From assembly GCA_963972525.1 (NCBI GenBank), contig CAXAUZ010000008.1:62001-126000 (forward strand): a DNA stretch of 64,000 bases, given 5' to 3'. The stretch comes from Salinilacustrithrix sp003476595. GTDB taxonomy: Bacteria; Actinomycetota; Acidimicrobiia; Acidimicrobiales; Salinilacustritrichaceae. Each line of letters starts with the position of its first letter. The first letter of the stretch is position 1. This document shows, piece after piece, positions 29,116 through 37,470 of this stretch. Under the pieces are notes generated by a model, which was not told where the DNA came from, did not search any database, and was given only the letters and a program-made list of their open reading frames with translations. The translations under genes and the position numbers were made by a program.

Positions 29116-31013
29116 CGGTCCTCCAGGAGCTCGGCGCCGGGGAAGGCGTCCTTCAGCTGGGCGATGCCGCCCGTGTCGGGGTCGGGTGCGTCGGTCAGCT
29201 CGTCGAGGTCGACGTCGTCGTCGATCTCGTCGTCTGCTGCTGCGGCGGTGGCGCCCGTGGGGGCGGGGCGGGGCGCGGTGGCGGCGTCGCCGTCGACGAC
29301 GAGGTCGAGGGGCACCGGGCGGCCGAAGCGGGCCGCGAGGGCCTCGAGCACCTCGTCGAGCTTCTCCGAGCAGTTCTTCAGGCTCGGCTCGTTGGGCACG
29401 GCGAAGCGGGCGGTGCGCTCGTCGCCCTCCACGAGGCGACCCATCTTGTAGAGCGCCTTGGCCCGGCCCCGCAGGGCGCCGAGGACGTCGTCCCACGCCT
29501 CCGTGAGCTCGGCCAGGCTCGGCACGCCGCCCTCGGACGCCGGCGCGGGTGCCGGCTCCGGCGCCGGGGCCGCCTCGGCGGCAGGCGCCGCCGGCGGTGG
29601 GTCGGCGGGGGCCTCGCGCGGCGGGGCAGCCTCCTGCTGGCGCGCCCGCTTGACCCCGCCCAGGCTGGGCCGGGACGCCGCCGGCGCCGGGCTCGCCGGC
29701 TCGGGGGCCTCGGTGGCCGTGGCGTCGTGCTGGGCGAGTCGGGCCCGGGCCGCCTCCGCGCCGCGGGGCGGCGTCGCCGGGCCGGTCGGGGCCGCAGCCA
29801 CCGCGGCCTCGACGGTGGCGGCGGCCGCCGGCGCGCCGGTCCGGGGCTCGGCGGCCGGGGTCTGGTCCGCGGCCGGTGCAGACGGCGCGGCCGGTGCGCT
29901 CCCACCGCCGGAGGCGACCGCTCGCTCGAGCTGCTCGATGCGCCGGACGAGCGCGTCGAGGTCCCCGGCGGCTTCGGGGCGGGCGATCTGGACGAGCGCG
30001 ACCTCGAGCGGGATGCGCGGATCGGGCGCGTGGCGCATCTCCACGAGGGCGGTGCCCACCGCCTCCAGCGCCCGCGTGAGCGACGCCGGTCCGAGCGCCT
30101 GGCTGACGTCGCGCGCGCGGGTCATCGCCCGGTCCGTGAGCCCGCCGGCGGGCGCGCCCATCGCCACGAGGAACGCGTGGCGGAGCGACTCGATGAGCTG
30201 CTCGGCCAGCACGCGGGGATCCCGGCCCGCCCGCACGGATGCGTCGACGGCGACCAGCGCGCCGCCGGCGTCGCGACGACCGAGGGCGTCGACGAGGTCG
30301 TCGACGGAGCTGTCGGCCACGGAGACCCCGCCGGCTGCGGCCACCTGGTCGAGGGCGGAGAGCGTGTCCCGCGCCGAGCCCCGTCCGGCCTGCACGACGT
30401 GGTCCACCACGTCGTCGTCCAGCTCGAGGCCGGCGTCGGCGATGACGTGGCGGACGTGCGCGGCGAGGACGTCGGCCGGCAGGAGGTTGAACTCGAAGTG
30501 CTGGGTGCGGGACCGGATGGTGGGCAGCACCTTCTCCGGCTCGGTGGTGGCCAGCACGAACACGACGTGCTCCGGCGGCTCCTCCAGCGTCTTCAGCAGC
30601 GCGTTCGATGCCGCCGTCGAGAGCATGTGCACCTCGTCGAGGACGTACACCTTGCGGTTGCCGCTGGTGCCCATCGAGACCCGACCGAGCAGGTCGCGCA
30701 TGGCGTCGACGCCGTTGTTGGACGCGGCGTCGAGCTCCTGGAGCCAGTCGACGTGTCGCCCCTCCTCCACCGCCTTGCAGTTGGCGCAGGTCGTGTCGGG
30801 CTCGCCGTCGACCGGGTGCTCGCAGTTGAGGACCTTGGCCAGGATGCGAGCGGTCGAGGTCTTGCCGGTGCCGCGGGGACCCGAGAACAGGTAGCCCTGG
30901 GCGACGCGCCCCTCGCGCACGGCGTTGCGCAGCGCACGGGTGACGTGCTCCTGGCCCAGCACCTGCTCGAACGTCTGCGACCGGTAGCGGCGGTAGAGGG
31001 ACTGGTACGCCAT
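29112..31013 (-). CDS. dnaX: DNA polymerase III subunit gamma/tau
   Basis: 633 residues. Walker A GPRGTGKT (45-52), zinc-site cysteines 64, 76, 79, DEVH in VYVLDEVHML, SRT sensor motif (RSRTQHFEF). Domains I-III to about 365 are followed by an Ala/Pro-rich linker and a tau-like C-terminal domain (about 500-590, TEAWDDVLGALRGRAKAL). No frameshift slippery site evident. ATG 31013 lies 10 nt after TAGGGT. First gene of dnaX-ybaB-recR. Confidence 0.96.
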   Translation of the reverse strand: MAYQSLYRRYRSQTFEQVLGQEHVTRALRNAVREGRVAQGYLFSGPRGTGKTSTARILAKVLNCEHPVDGEPDTTCANCKAVEEGRHVDWLQELDAASNNGVDAMRDLLGRVSMGTSGNRKVYVLDEVHMLSTAASNALLKTLEEPPEHVVFVLATTEPEKVLPTIRSRTQHFEFNLLPADVLAAHVRHVIADAGLELDDDVVDHVVQAGRGSARDTLSALDQVAAAGGVSVADSSVDDLVDALGRRDAGGALVAVDASVRAGRDPRVLAEQLIESLRHAFLVAMGAPAGGLTDRAMTRARDVSQALGPASLTRALEAVGTALVEMRHAPDPRIPLEVALVQIARPEAAGDLDALVRRIEQLERAVASGGGSAPAAPSAPAADQTPAAEPRTGAPAAAATVEAAVAAAPTGPATPPRGAEAARARLAQHDATATEAPEPASPAPAASRPSLGGVKRARQQEAAPPREAPADPPPAAPAAEAAPAPEPAPAPASEGGVPSLAELTEAWDDVLGALRGRAKALYKMGRLVEGDERTARFAVPNEPSLKNCSEKLDEVLEALAARFGRPVPLDLVVDGDAATAPRPAPTGATAAAADDEIDDDVDLDELTDAPDPDTGGIAQLKDAFPGAELLEDR

Positions 31014-31023
31014 GCGATCGCCG

Positions 31024-31029
31024 ACCCTA
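31024..31029 (-). promoter_or_regulatory. -10 element of the dnaX operon
   Basis: TAGGGT on the minus strand, 10 nt before ATG 31013; near-leaderless. Confidence 0.5.
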
Positions 31030-31040
31030 CCGGGCGCGGA

Positions 31041-31178
31041 GACGCCTGCTCCGAGGGTGACGGCCAGGCGATCTGCGGCGCATCACAGACTCCGCTGAGA
31101 GCTGCTGCCTTCCGGCCCTGACTCGGTTCACGGGCTGCGATCGCACAGGACCCGGCCGCCACCTTCGGAGCAGGCGTC
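31041..31178 (-). ncRNA. ffs: Signal recognition particle RNA (small bacterial 4.5S type)
   Basis: On the minus strand the Ffh-binding helix 8 reads GTCAGGGCCGGAAGGCAGCA, with the GGAA tetraloop and asymmetric AGCA bulge conserved in all SRP RNAs, preceded by GTGAACC. Ends pair perfectly (GACGCCTGCTCCGA with TCGGAGCAGGCGTC), giving a rod of about 138 nt. Location between dnaX and tRNA-Ser/tadA is the usual one in actinobacteria. It scaffolds Ffh for co-translational membrane targeting. Confidence 0.93.
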
Positions 31179-31183
31179 CCGAC

Positions 31184-31193
31184 ACTGTATCGT
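31184..31193. promoter_or_regulatory. Divergent promoter sharing one TA: SRP RNA (-) and tRNA-Ser (+)
   Basis: ACTGTATCGT: TACAGT is the -10 on the minus strand (31184-31189), TATCGT that on the plus strand (31188-31193). The two share TA at 31188-31189. The SRP RNA 5' end follows 5 nt after its -10; the tRNA starts 13 nt after its own. Confidence 0.6.
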
Positions 31194-31206
31194 CTCTGGT
31201 CCCGAT

Positions 31207-31291
31207 GGAGGGGTGCGAGAGCGGCCGAATCGGCACGATTGGAAATCGTGTGTGGGGAAACTCACCGAGGGTTCAAATCCCTCTCCCTCCG
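31207..31291 (+). tRNA. tRNA-Ser (GGA)
   Basis: 85 nt. Anticodon loop TTGGAAA with GGA, closed by CACGA/TCGTG; long class II variable arm; T arm GAGGG-TTCAAAT-CCCTC; acceptor GGAGGGG with TCCCTCC, discriminator G. CCA not encoded. Confidence 0.95.
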
Positions 31292-31300
31292 CCGAAGCAG

Positions 31301-31330
31301 CGATGGCCCGGCCTGCTGGTCGGGCCATCG
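31301..31330 (+). terminator. Terminator of tRNA-Ser (GGA)
   Basis: CGATGGCCCG and CGGGCCATCG, perfect 10-bp stem, 10-nt loop, 9 nt after the tRNA. Confidence 0.7.
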
Positions 31331-31443
31331 GCGCGTCCGGCGCACGCCCGGGGCGGGCGCCCGGACGGCCCCAGCACCGTCCGGTCCGTCCGCCCGCCGC
31401 TGGTCCTTCGACGGCCGTGGTCGGGCTTCCTCCCGGTGCCGGT

Positions 31444-31449
31444 TACCGT
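31444..31449 (+). promoter_or_regulatory. -10 element of a leaderless promoter (tRNA adenosine deaminase)
   Basis: TACCGT, 7 nt before GTG 31457. Confidence 0.6.
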
Positions 31450-31456
31450 CGCCGCC

Positions 31457-31921
31457 GTGCCGGGCACCGCGAACCACACCGACGACGAGCTGATGGGGCT
31501 GGCGCTGGCCGAGGCCCGCCTCGCAGCCGAGGCGGGCGAGGTCCCGGTCGGCGCGGTGGTGGTCGTCGACGGCGAGGTCGTGGCCCGGGCGCACAACCGC
31601 CGCCAGGCCGACCACGACCCCAGCGCCCACGCCGAGCTGCTCGCCCTGCGGGCCGCGTGCGCGGCCGCCGGCTCCTGGCGGCTGCCCGGCGCGCAGGTCG
31701 TGGTGACCCTGGAGCCCTGCCCGATGTGCGCCGGCGCCCTCCTGGCCGCCCGCGTCGACCGGGTCGTCTTCGGCGCGCCGGACCCCAAGGCCGGCGCGCT
31801 CGGCTCGCTCTACAACCTCGGCGCCGACCCCCGCCTGCCCCACGAGCTCGAGGTCCGCGCCGGCGTGCGCGCCGACGAGTGCGGCGCGCTGCTCGCCGGC
31901 TTCTTCGCCGAGCGCCGCTGA
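31457..31921 (+). CDS. tadA: tRNA-specific adenosine-34 deaminase
   Basis: 154 residues. Deaminates A34 to inosine in tRNA-Arg(ACG). Zinc and proton-shuttle motifs H-A-E at 58-60 (SAHAELLAL) and P-C-P-M-C at 87-91 (LEPCPMCAGAL). The family motif SLYNLGADPRLPHELEVRAG near the C-terminus separates TadA from cytidine deaminases. The GTG start fits the -10. It lies between two tRNA-Ser genes. Not related to pilus TadA. Confidence 0.95.
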   Translation: MPGTANHTDDELMGLALAEARLAAEAGEVPVGAVVVVDGEVVARAHNRRQADHDPSAHAELLALRAACAAAGSWRLPGAQVVVTLEPCPMCAGALLAARVDRVVFGAPDPKAGALGSLYNLGADPRLPHELEVRAGVRADECGALLAGFFAERR

Positions 31922-31950
31922 CCCCTTGGGAGGGGCCGCGGCCCGTTCGC

Positions 31951-31956
31951 TACCCT
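31951..31956 (+). promoter_or_regulatory. -10 element of tRNA-Ser (CGA)
   Basis: TACCCT, 12 nt before the tRNA 5' end. Confidence 0.5.
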
Positions 31957-31968
31957 CCAGAACTCCCA

Positions 31969-32058
31969 GGAGGGATGCCAGAGCGGACGAATGGGACGGT
32001 CTCGAAAACCGTTGAGGCCTTCGGGTCTCCGTGGGTTCAAATCCCACTCCCTCCGCCA
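31969..32058 (+). tRNA. tRNA-Ser (CGA)
   Basis: 90 nt with encoded CCA. Anticodon loop CTCGAAA with CGA, stem ACGGT/ACCGT; long variable arm; T arm GTGGG-TTCAAAT-CCCAC; acceptor GGAGGGA with TCCCTCC. Confidence 0.95.
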
Positions 32059-32083
32059 TCGTGATGTCGTGAGACATCGGCAC

Positions 32084-32111
32084 GGCCCGGACCCACGAAC
32101 GGGTTCGGGCC
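32084..32111 (+). terminator. Terminator of tRNA-Ser (CGA)
   Basis: GGCCCGGACCC and GGGTTCGGGCC form an 11-bp stem with one G-U pair, loop ACGAAC. Confidence 0.7.
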
Positions 32112-32151
32112 GCCGCCGTCTCCGGGGTCGGACGTCCGCGATGCTGACCCG

Positions 32152-32661
32152 ATGGTCAACTTCTTCTTCGACGGGTGGGAGCCGGTGCTGCGCGTGGTGG
32201 TCGTCGGCAGCCTGGGGTACCTCGCCCTGGTCGCCCTGCTGCGGACGTCCGGGGCGCGCACGCTGGCCCAGATGAGCTCGTTCGACTTCATCATCACGGT
32301 CGCGATCGGCGCGTCGTTCGGGCGCGTGCTCACCGCCCGCACCGTCCCGCTGGCCGAGGCGGCTGCGGCCTTCGCGATGCTCATCGCCCTGCAGGTCGTG
32401 GTCAGCAACCTGCAGATGCGATCCACGTGGTTCCGGTCGGTGATGACCGGTGACCCGACGCTGCTCTACCACCGCGGGGAGATCCAGACCGCGGCGCTGC
32501 GGCGCGTCCGCCTCACCGAGAGCGCCCTGCACGCCGCAGCGCGCCAGCACGGTGCCGGATCCCTCGACGACGTCGCGGCGATCGTGATGGAACCGACCGG
32601 CAGCCTCTCCGTCATCCGTCCATCTCGAATGGGGAACGGCGGCGCGCTGCCCCAGGACTGA
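32152..32661 (+). CDS. DUF421 domain membrane protein (YetF-like)
   Basis: 169 residues. Three N-terminal helices, with the family motif RTSGARTLAQMSSFDFIITVAIGASFGRVL between helix 1 and 3, then the soluble domain with GDPTLLYHRGEIQTAALRRVRLTESAL and ending SLSVIRPS. YetF-type proteins are associated with spore coats or the envelope; biochemical role unknown. ATG start has no clear Shine-Dalgarno. Confidence 0.85.
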   Translation: MVNFFFDGWEPVLRVVVVGSLGYLALVALLRTSGARTLAQMSSFDFIITVAIGASFGRVLTARTVPLAEAAAAFAMLIALQVVVSNLQMRSTWFRSVMTGDPTLLYHRGEIQTAALRRVRLTESALHAAARQHGAGSLDDVAAIVMEPTGSLSVIRPSRMGNGGALPQD

Positions 32662-32689
32662 AGTCCCTGACGCGGGACCGCTGCTCCTG

Positions 32690-32797
32690 GTGTCCATCCT
32701 CATCAGCTGGTTCATCGCGCTCACCGTCGGCTGGACCTGGGCATCGGTCTGCCGTGACGTCGACGCCGAGGAGGGGGACCCCGAACGGACGGGGTGA
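32690..32797 (+). CDS. Possible 35-residue single-helix membrane protein
   Basis: GTG start; one hydrophobic helix (SILISWFIALTVGWTWASV) followed by CRDVDAEEGDPERTG, an acidic tail. Frame and amphipathic pattern suggest a real small membrane protein similar in build to CydX-like peptides, but there is no strong ribosome site and no family match by eye. Confidence 0.35.
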   Translation: MSILISWFIALTVGWTWASVCRDVDAEEGDPERTG

Positions 32798-32827
32798 GCC
32801 AGCGGAGGAGGAACCGGTCGAGGCCAA

Positions 32828-32833
32828 TACCCT
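32828..32833 (+). promoter_or_regulatory. -10 element of a leaderless promoter (ABC exporter)
   Basis: TACCCT, 6 nt before GTG 32840. Confidence 0.6.
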
Positions 32834-32839
32834 CGTCCC

Positions 32840-34708
32840 GTGCGACAAGGCCCCCACTCGATGATGCCGAGCGACGCGTCCGCGGTGGACGGCGCGTCGA
32901 TCGACCGCTCCATCGTGCGCCGGGTCATGGAGTTCGCTCGCCCGTATCGGGCCCAGATCATCGGCTTCCTGGCCGCGATCATCACGGCGGCCATCCTCGG
33001 CCTCGCCCCGCCGCTGCTGTTCAAGTGGATCCTCGACGACGCCATCGCCGACGGGGACAAGGGGCGTCTGTCGCTCCTGGCCGGCCTGGCGGTCGCCGCC
33101 GCGGTGGCCGACTCCGGCCTGTCCCTGGTGGAGCGGTGGCTCTCGTCCCGCATCGGTGAGGGGCTCATCTTCGACCTGCGGGTGCGCGTCTTCGACCACG
33201 TCCAGCGCCTGCCGGTCGCCTTCTTCACGCGGGCCCAGACCGGGGCGCTGGTGTCACGGCTCAACAACGACGTGATCGGCGCCCAGCGCGCCCTCACCGG
33301 CACGCTCGGCTCGGTGGTGTCCAACGTGGTCGTGCTCGTCACGACGGTCGCGGCGATGGTCGCCCTCGAGTGGCGCCTCACCCTGTTCACCATCGCCCTG
33401 CTCCCGGCGTTCCTCATCCCGGCCCGACGGGTCGGCACGCGGCTGCAGGCCATCAGCCGGGAGCAGATGGAGCGCAACGCCCGGATGAACTCGACCATGA
33501 CGGAGCGCTTCGGCGTGGCCGGGGCGATGCTGGTCAAGCTCTTCGGCCGCCACGACGACGAGTCCGACCGCTTCGCCGACGACGCCGCCGGGGTGCGCGA
33601 CGCCGGCGTGCGCAGCGCCGTGCTCAGCCGGGTCTTCTTCTCCGCCATCGCCCTCGTCGGGGCCCTCGGGATCGCCGCCGTGTACTGGTGGGGCGGCATC
33701 CTCGTCATCGACGGCGCCATCACCCTCGGCACGCTCGTCGCCCTCGCCGCCCTGGTGCAGCGGATCTACCAGCCGCTCACCGCGCTCACGAACGCCCGCA
33801 TCGACATCATGACGGCCTTCGTCTCCTTCGACCGGGTGTTCGAGGTGCTCGACATCCGCAACCCGATCGAGGACCGCCCCGACGCCGAGGACCTCACCGA
33901 CGTGCGGGGCCGCGTCGACTTCGACGACGTCTGGTTCACCTACCCCACGGCCCAGGACGTCTCCGTGCCGTCCCTCGACGGCGCCGTCCCCGACCTCGAC
34001 GGCTCGTCCGGACCCGTGCTGCGCGGCATCGACGCGCACGTCGAGCCCGGCCAGCTGGTCGCCATCGTGGGTCCGTCCGGCGCCGGCAAGACCACCCTCA
34101 CCTCGCTGCTCCCCCGCCTGTACGACGTGGACTCGGGCGCGGTCCGCATCGACGGCCACGACGTCCGGGAAGTGACCCAGGAGAGCCTCCGGCGGGCCAT
34201 CGGCGTCGTCAGCCAGGACCCCCACCTCTTCCACGACACCATCGCCGGCAACCTGCGCTACGCCCGCCCCGACGCGACGCTCGAGGAGCTCCGAGCGGTG
34301 TGCCGGGCCGCCCGCATCGACCACGTCATCGCCGCCCTCCCCGAGGGCTACGACACCGTCGTCGGCGACCGCGGCTACCGCATGTCCGGAGGCGAGAAGC
34401 AGCGGCTGTCGATCGCGCGCATGCTGCTCAAGGATCCCGCCATCGTCATCCTCGACGAAGCCACCAGCCACCTCGACTCCGAGAACGAAGCCGCCGTGCA
34501 GGCCGCCCTCGCCGAGGCGCTCGTCGGCCGGACCTCGCTGGTCATCGCCCACCGCCTGTCCACCATCACGACCGCCGACCAGATCCTGGTCGTCGACGGC
34601 GGACGGGTCGTGGAGGCCGGCCGCCACGACGAGCTCGTGGAGTCCGGCGGCCTCTACGCCGACCTCTACCGCACGCTCGTGCGGGGCGAGCCCGCCCCCT
34701 CCGCCTGA
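32840..34708 (+). CDS. ABC exporter, fused permease-ATPase (type IV)
   Basis: 622 residues. Six-helix transmembrane domain to about 340, then an ATPase domain: Walker A VGPSGAGKTTL (about 409-419), Q-loop VVSQDPHLF, signature MSGGEKQRLSIAR (about 514), Walker B IVILDEATSHLDSE and H-loop VIAHRLST. Complete half-transporter that should work as homodimer, exporting lipid, peptide or drug. GTG start 6 nt behind TACCCT. Monocistronic. Confidence 0.93.
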   Translation: MRQGPHSMMPSDASAVDGASIDRSIVRRVMEFARPYRAQIIGFLAAIITAAILGLAPPLLFKWILDDAIADGDKGRLSLLAGLAVAAAVADSGLSLVERWLSSRIGEGLIFDLRVRVFDHVQRLPVAFFTRAQTGALVSRLNNDVIGAQRALTGTLGSVVSNVVVLVTTVAAMVALEWRLTLFTIALLPAFLIPARRVGTRLQAISREQMERNARMNSTMTERFGVAGAMLVKLFGRHDDESDRFADDAAGVRDAGVRSAVLSRVFFSAIALVGALGIAAVYWWGGILVIDGAITLGTLVALAALVQRIYQPLTALTNARIDIMTAFVSFDRVFEVLDIRNPIEDRPDAEDLTDVRGRVDFDDVWFTYPTAQDVSVPSLDGAVPDLDGSSGPVLRGIDAHVEPGQLVAIVGPSGAGKTTLTSLLPRLYDVDSGAVRIDGHDVREVTQESLRRAIGVVSQDPHLFHDTIAGNLRYARPDATLEELRAVCRAARIDHVIAALPEGYDTVVGDRGYRMSGGEKQRLSIARMLLKDPAIVILDEATSHLDSENEAAVQAALAEALVGRTSLVIAHRLSTITTADQILVVDGGRVVEAGRHDELVESGGLYADLYRTLVRGEPAPSA

Positions 34709-34946
34709 GCCCGGGCGCGACGTGAGGACGGATCGAGCCCGTCCTGGCGCTGGCGGACCACACGTCGTGCTCGAACGGCAACGCGTGGACGGATCAGTAC
34801 CGCGAGGTCCGGATCGGTCCACACGTCGGCCGCCGTCCCCAGGCGGCGTGGCGTCGACGCATCGTCGATCCCTCCTGTCGCGGCCGGCACCCGGTGCGCC
34901 GGCATCGGACGGGGAACGACGACGGATCGCGATCCTTGCGGTGCGA
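34709..34946. other. Non-coding gap with hairpins
   Basis: No supported gene in these 238 bp between convergent genes. Inverted repeats: GTGGACGGATC (34785) with GATCGGTCCAC (34812), one mismatch, and GCCGGCAC...GCCGGC at 34883-34903. They probably serve as terminators for the ABC exporter and endonuclease IV genes. Confidence 0.5.
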
Positions 34947-35708
34947 TCAGAGGTTGTCGCGCAACCAGGCCAGGTCGTCCTTGCGACCCACGTCGGCGGT
35001 CTCGCAGATCACAGGCGCGCCGGCGGTGCGCACGACGTGGAGGATCGCCTCCGGGTCGATCTGGCCCTTGGTCAGGTTCTCGTGGCGGTCCCGGCCGGAC
35101 CCGCACTCGTCCTTGGAGTCGTTGCAGTGCACCAGGTCCACCCGGCCGGTGATGCCGATGATGCGCTCGACCGAGTCCACCAGCTCCTCGCCCGCCGCCC
35201 ACGCGTGGCAGGTGTCCAGGCAGAAGCCGATCCCGGTGTCGGCGATGTGGTCCCACAGCCGGGCGATGGTGTCGAAGTGGCGGGCCATAGCGTGGTCGCC
35301 GCCGGCGGTGTTCTCCAGGTAGACGGGCATGTCGGTCTCGAGGCTGTCGAGCGCCTTGCGCCAGCGCACGAAGCCGTCGGCCTCGTCGTCGTCCTCGGTG
35401 ATGTGGCCGCCGTGCACGATGACGGCCTTCGCGCCGATGTCGGTGGCGGCGTCGCAGGTCTGCTGGAGGATCTTGCGGCTCGGGATGCGGACCTTGTTGT
35501 TCGGCGACGCCACGTTGATCAGGTACGGGGCGTGCACGTAGATCGGGATGTCGGCGGCCTTCAGCGCGTCGGCGTCGTCGCGGGGCTTGGGCTTCTTCCA
35601 CGACTGCGGGTCCCCGAGGAAGATCTGCACGCACTCGGCACCCTCGGCGGCGGCCGCACCGAGCGGGTCATCGGGGGCGACGTGGCTTCCGAGCAGCAGG
35701 TCCGACAT
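34947..35708 (-). CDS. nfo: Deoxyribonuclease IV (apurinic/apyrimidinic endonuclease)
   Basis: 253 residues, TIM barrel with three zinc ions. Metal motifs: HAPYLIN (residue 59 region), VIVHGGH, LENTAG, CLDTCHAWAAG, VHCNDSKDECGSGRDRHENLTKG and the final ICETAD. All metal ligands look intact. Base excision repair of abasic sites. ATG 35708 lies 7 nt after TACCGT. Confidence 0.95.
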   Translation of the reverse strand: MSDLLLGSHVAPDDPLGAAAAEGAECVQIFLGDPQSWKKPKPRDDADALKAADIPIYVHAPYLINVASPNNKVRIPSRKILQQTCDAATDIGAKAVIVHGGHITEDDDEADGFVRWRKALDSLETDMPVYLENTAGGDHAMARHFDTIARLWDHIADTGIGFCLDTCHAWAAGEELVDSVERIIGITGRVDLVHCNDSKDECGSGRDRHENLTKGQIDPEAILHVVRTAGAPVICETADVGRKDDLAWLRDNL

Positions 35709-35715
35709 GGCCCCG

Positions 35716-35721
35716 ACGGTA
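35716..35721 (-). promoter_or_regulatory. -10 element of a leaderless promoter (nfo)
   Basis: TACCGT on the minus strand, 7 nt before ATG 35708. Confidence 0.6.
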
Positions 35722-35767
35722 GTGGGGGTTGGGCCGGGCGCCGACCCGACGGGCACGATGCACCGTC

Positions 35768-36454
35768 GTGGACGATCGAACCCGGCGCCGCCGGATCCAC
35801 CGCCAGGCGCTCTCCATCTCGCTGGCCCTGGCTCCCTTCGGGATCGTGTTCGGCGTGGCCTGCGTCGAGGCCGGGCTCGGCATCGCCGAGGCGGTCGGGT
35901 TCTCGGCGATCGTGTTCACCGGCTCGGCCCAGTTCGCCGCCGTCGGCGTGCTCGGCGACGGCGGGGGCGCCATCGCCGCGATCAGCGCCGGGCTCCTGCT
36001 CAACATCCGGTCCCTGGCGTTCGGGGTGCTCCTCGCGCCCTCGCTCACCGGCCGGGTCGGGACCCGGGCCCTGCTCGCCCAGCTGGTGATCGACGAGTCG
36101 ACCGCCGTGGCCACCGTCCAGGACGAGCCCCGCTGGCAGCGCTACGGCTTCCTCGCCGGCGGGATCGCCGTGTTCGCCGTCTGGAACCTGACGACCGTCG
36201 CCGGCGTGCTGCTCGCCTCCGTGGACGACGGGTTCATCACCGACCTCGGCTTCGACGCCGCCGCCCCTGCCGCCTTCCTCGCCCTCCTGTGGCCACGCCT
36301 GGTCGGGGACGGCGGGCGCGAGGGCCGGCGCATCGCGATCGCCGGCGGCCTCGTCGCAGCCGCCGCGGTGCCCCTGACGCCGCCGGGCATCCCGATCCTG
36401 CTGGCCGGCCTCGGGGTCCTGGCCGCCCGCACCACGCGCGGGGTGCCGTCGTGA
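35768..36454 (+). CDS. azlC: AzlC family branched-chain amino acid exporter, large subunit
   Basis: 228 residues, seven to eight helices. Family sequences: LAPFGIVFGVACVEAGLGIAEA near the N-terminus and VFTGSAQFAAVGVL, then LLLNIRSLAFGVLLAP. With AzlD it forms the two-component LIV-E/BrnFE exporter. GTG 35768 gives the usual short basic N-terminus. The stop overlaps azlD as GTGA. Confidence 0.9.
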   Translation: MDDRTRRRRIHRQALSISLALAPFGIVFGVACVEAGLGIAEAVGFSAIVFTGSAQFAAVGVLGDGGGAIAAISAGLLLNIRSLAFGVLLAPSLTGRVGTRALLAQLVIDESTAVATVQDEPRWQRYGFLAGGIAVFAVWNLTTVAGVLLASVDDGFITDLGFDAAAPAAFLALLWPRLVGDGGREGRRIAIAGGLVAAAAVPLTPPGIPILLAGLGVLAARTTRGVPS

Positions 36455-36762
36455 GCACCTCCGTCGTCGTCATCATCGGCCTCGGGCTCGGCACGTACGC
36501 GCTGAAGGCGGCCGGGCCGCTGCTCCTCGGCGGCCGCCGCCTGCCGGCGGCGGTCGAGCGGATCGCGCAGCTGCTCCCGGCCGCGCTGCTGGCGTCGCTC
36601 GTGGTGGTGAGCACGGTGGCGGGCGACCGGGCGCTCGTGGTCGATGCCCGCCTCGCCGGCGTCGTCGCCGGCGGGGTGGCGCTGCGCCTGCGGGCGCCGT
36701 TCATCGTGGTCGTCGCCGTGGCGGTGGCGGTCACCGGGGTCGTGCGCGCCCTGCTCGGTTGA
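36451..36762 (+). CDS. azlD: AzlD domain protein, small exporter subunit
   Basis: 103 residues, four helices, with the AzlD pattern LGTYALKAAGPLLLGGRRLP and LLPAALLASLVVVS. Partner of AzlC; GTGA overlap proves coupling. Confidence 0.9.
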   Translation: MSTSVVVIIGLGLGTYALKAAGPLLLGGRRLPAAVERIAQLLPAALLASLVVVSTVAGDRALVVDARLAGVVAGGVALRLRAPFIVVVAVAVAVTGVVRALLG

Positions 36763-36807
36763 AACCGACGTGCGCCGATCACCCCGCATCGCCTTGGCTG
36801 CCCGGCC

Positions 36808-37470
36808 GTGACCCCCGACGCCGCCCCCTTCCCCGCCACCGAGCGGACCACGATCGGCCGCAGCCCCGACCGCGGCACGCGCGATCGGCGCGTCGCCGAG
36901 GCCATCCTCGACGAGGGCGTCCTGTGCCACGTCGGGCTGACCACCGACCACGGCCCCGTCGTCATCCCGACCACCTACGCCCGCCGGGGGGACGAGCTGC
37001 TGATCCACGGATCACCGGCGGCGAGCTGGCTCCGGGCCACCGGCAAGGGGACCCCGGTGTGCGTCACCGTCACCATGGTCGACGGCCTCGTGCTGGCCCG
37101 CAGCACCTTCCACCACTCGATGAACTACCGGTCCGTCGTCGTGTTCGGTCAGGCCGAGCCCATCACCGACCACGACGAGAAGGCGGCCGCGCTCGACGCC
37201 ATCGTCGAGCACATCGTGCCGGGCCGCACCGCCGAGGTCCGCCCGATGCGCGACGACGAGATCCGCAGCACCCTCGTCGTGCGCCTCCGCCTCGACGAGG
37301 CGTCCACCAAGATCCGCACGGGCGGCCCGATCGACGACGACGCCGATCTCGACCTGGTCGACGTGTGGGCCGGCGTGATCCCCGTGCGGACGGCGTTCGG
37401 TGAGCCCGAACCGGACGACCTCGCGGTCGCCGTCCCCCCACCGCCGAGCGTGGTCGACTACGGCCGATGA
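36808..37470 (+). CDS. Pyridoxamine 5'-phosphate oxidase-like flavin-binding protein
   Basis: 220 residues, split-barrel FMN/F420-binding fold. GVLCHVGLTTDHGPVVIPTTYARRGDELLIHGS and HHSMNYRSVVVFGQAEPITD are characteristic of the NimA-like branch, some of which are nitroreductases or haem-binding. Cofactor (FMN, F420 or haem) cannot be decided. It starts a three-gene cluster with ATGA overlaps to the next two membrane proteins. Confidence 0.85.
   Translation: MTPDAAPFPATERTTIGRSPDRGTRDRRVAEAILDEGVLCHVGLTTDHGPVVIPTTYARRGDELLIHGSPAASWLRATGKGTPVCVTVTMVDGLVLARSTFHHSMNYRSVVVFGQAEPITDHDEKAAALDAIVEHIVPGRTAEVRPMRDDEIRSTLVVRLRLDEASTKIRTGGPIDDDADLDLVDVWAGVIPVRTAFGEPEPDDLAVAVPPPPSVVDYGR

Noticed and set aside
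29112..31013. Programmed frameshift in dnaX producing gamma
   Set aside because: No A-rich slippery heptamer is seen in the GC-rich coding sequence; the frame runs to the normal tau length.
34722..34946. Small ORFs on both strands between ABC exporter and nfo
   Set aside because: Arg/Pro/Gly-rich shadow translations without ribosome site, promoter or hydrophobic pattern; inverted repeats explain the region better.
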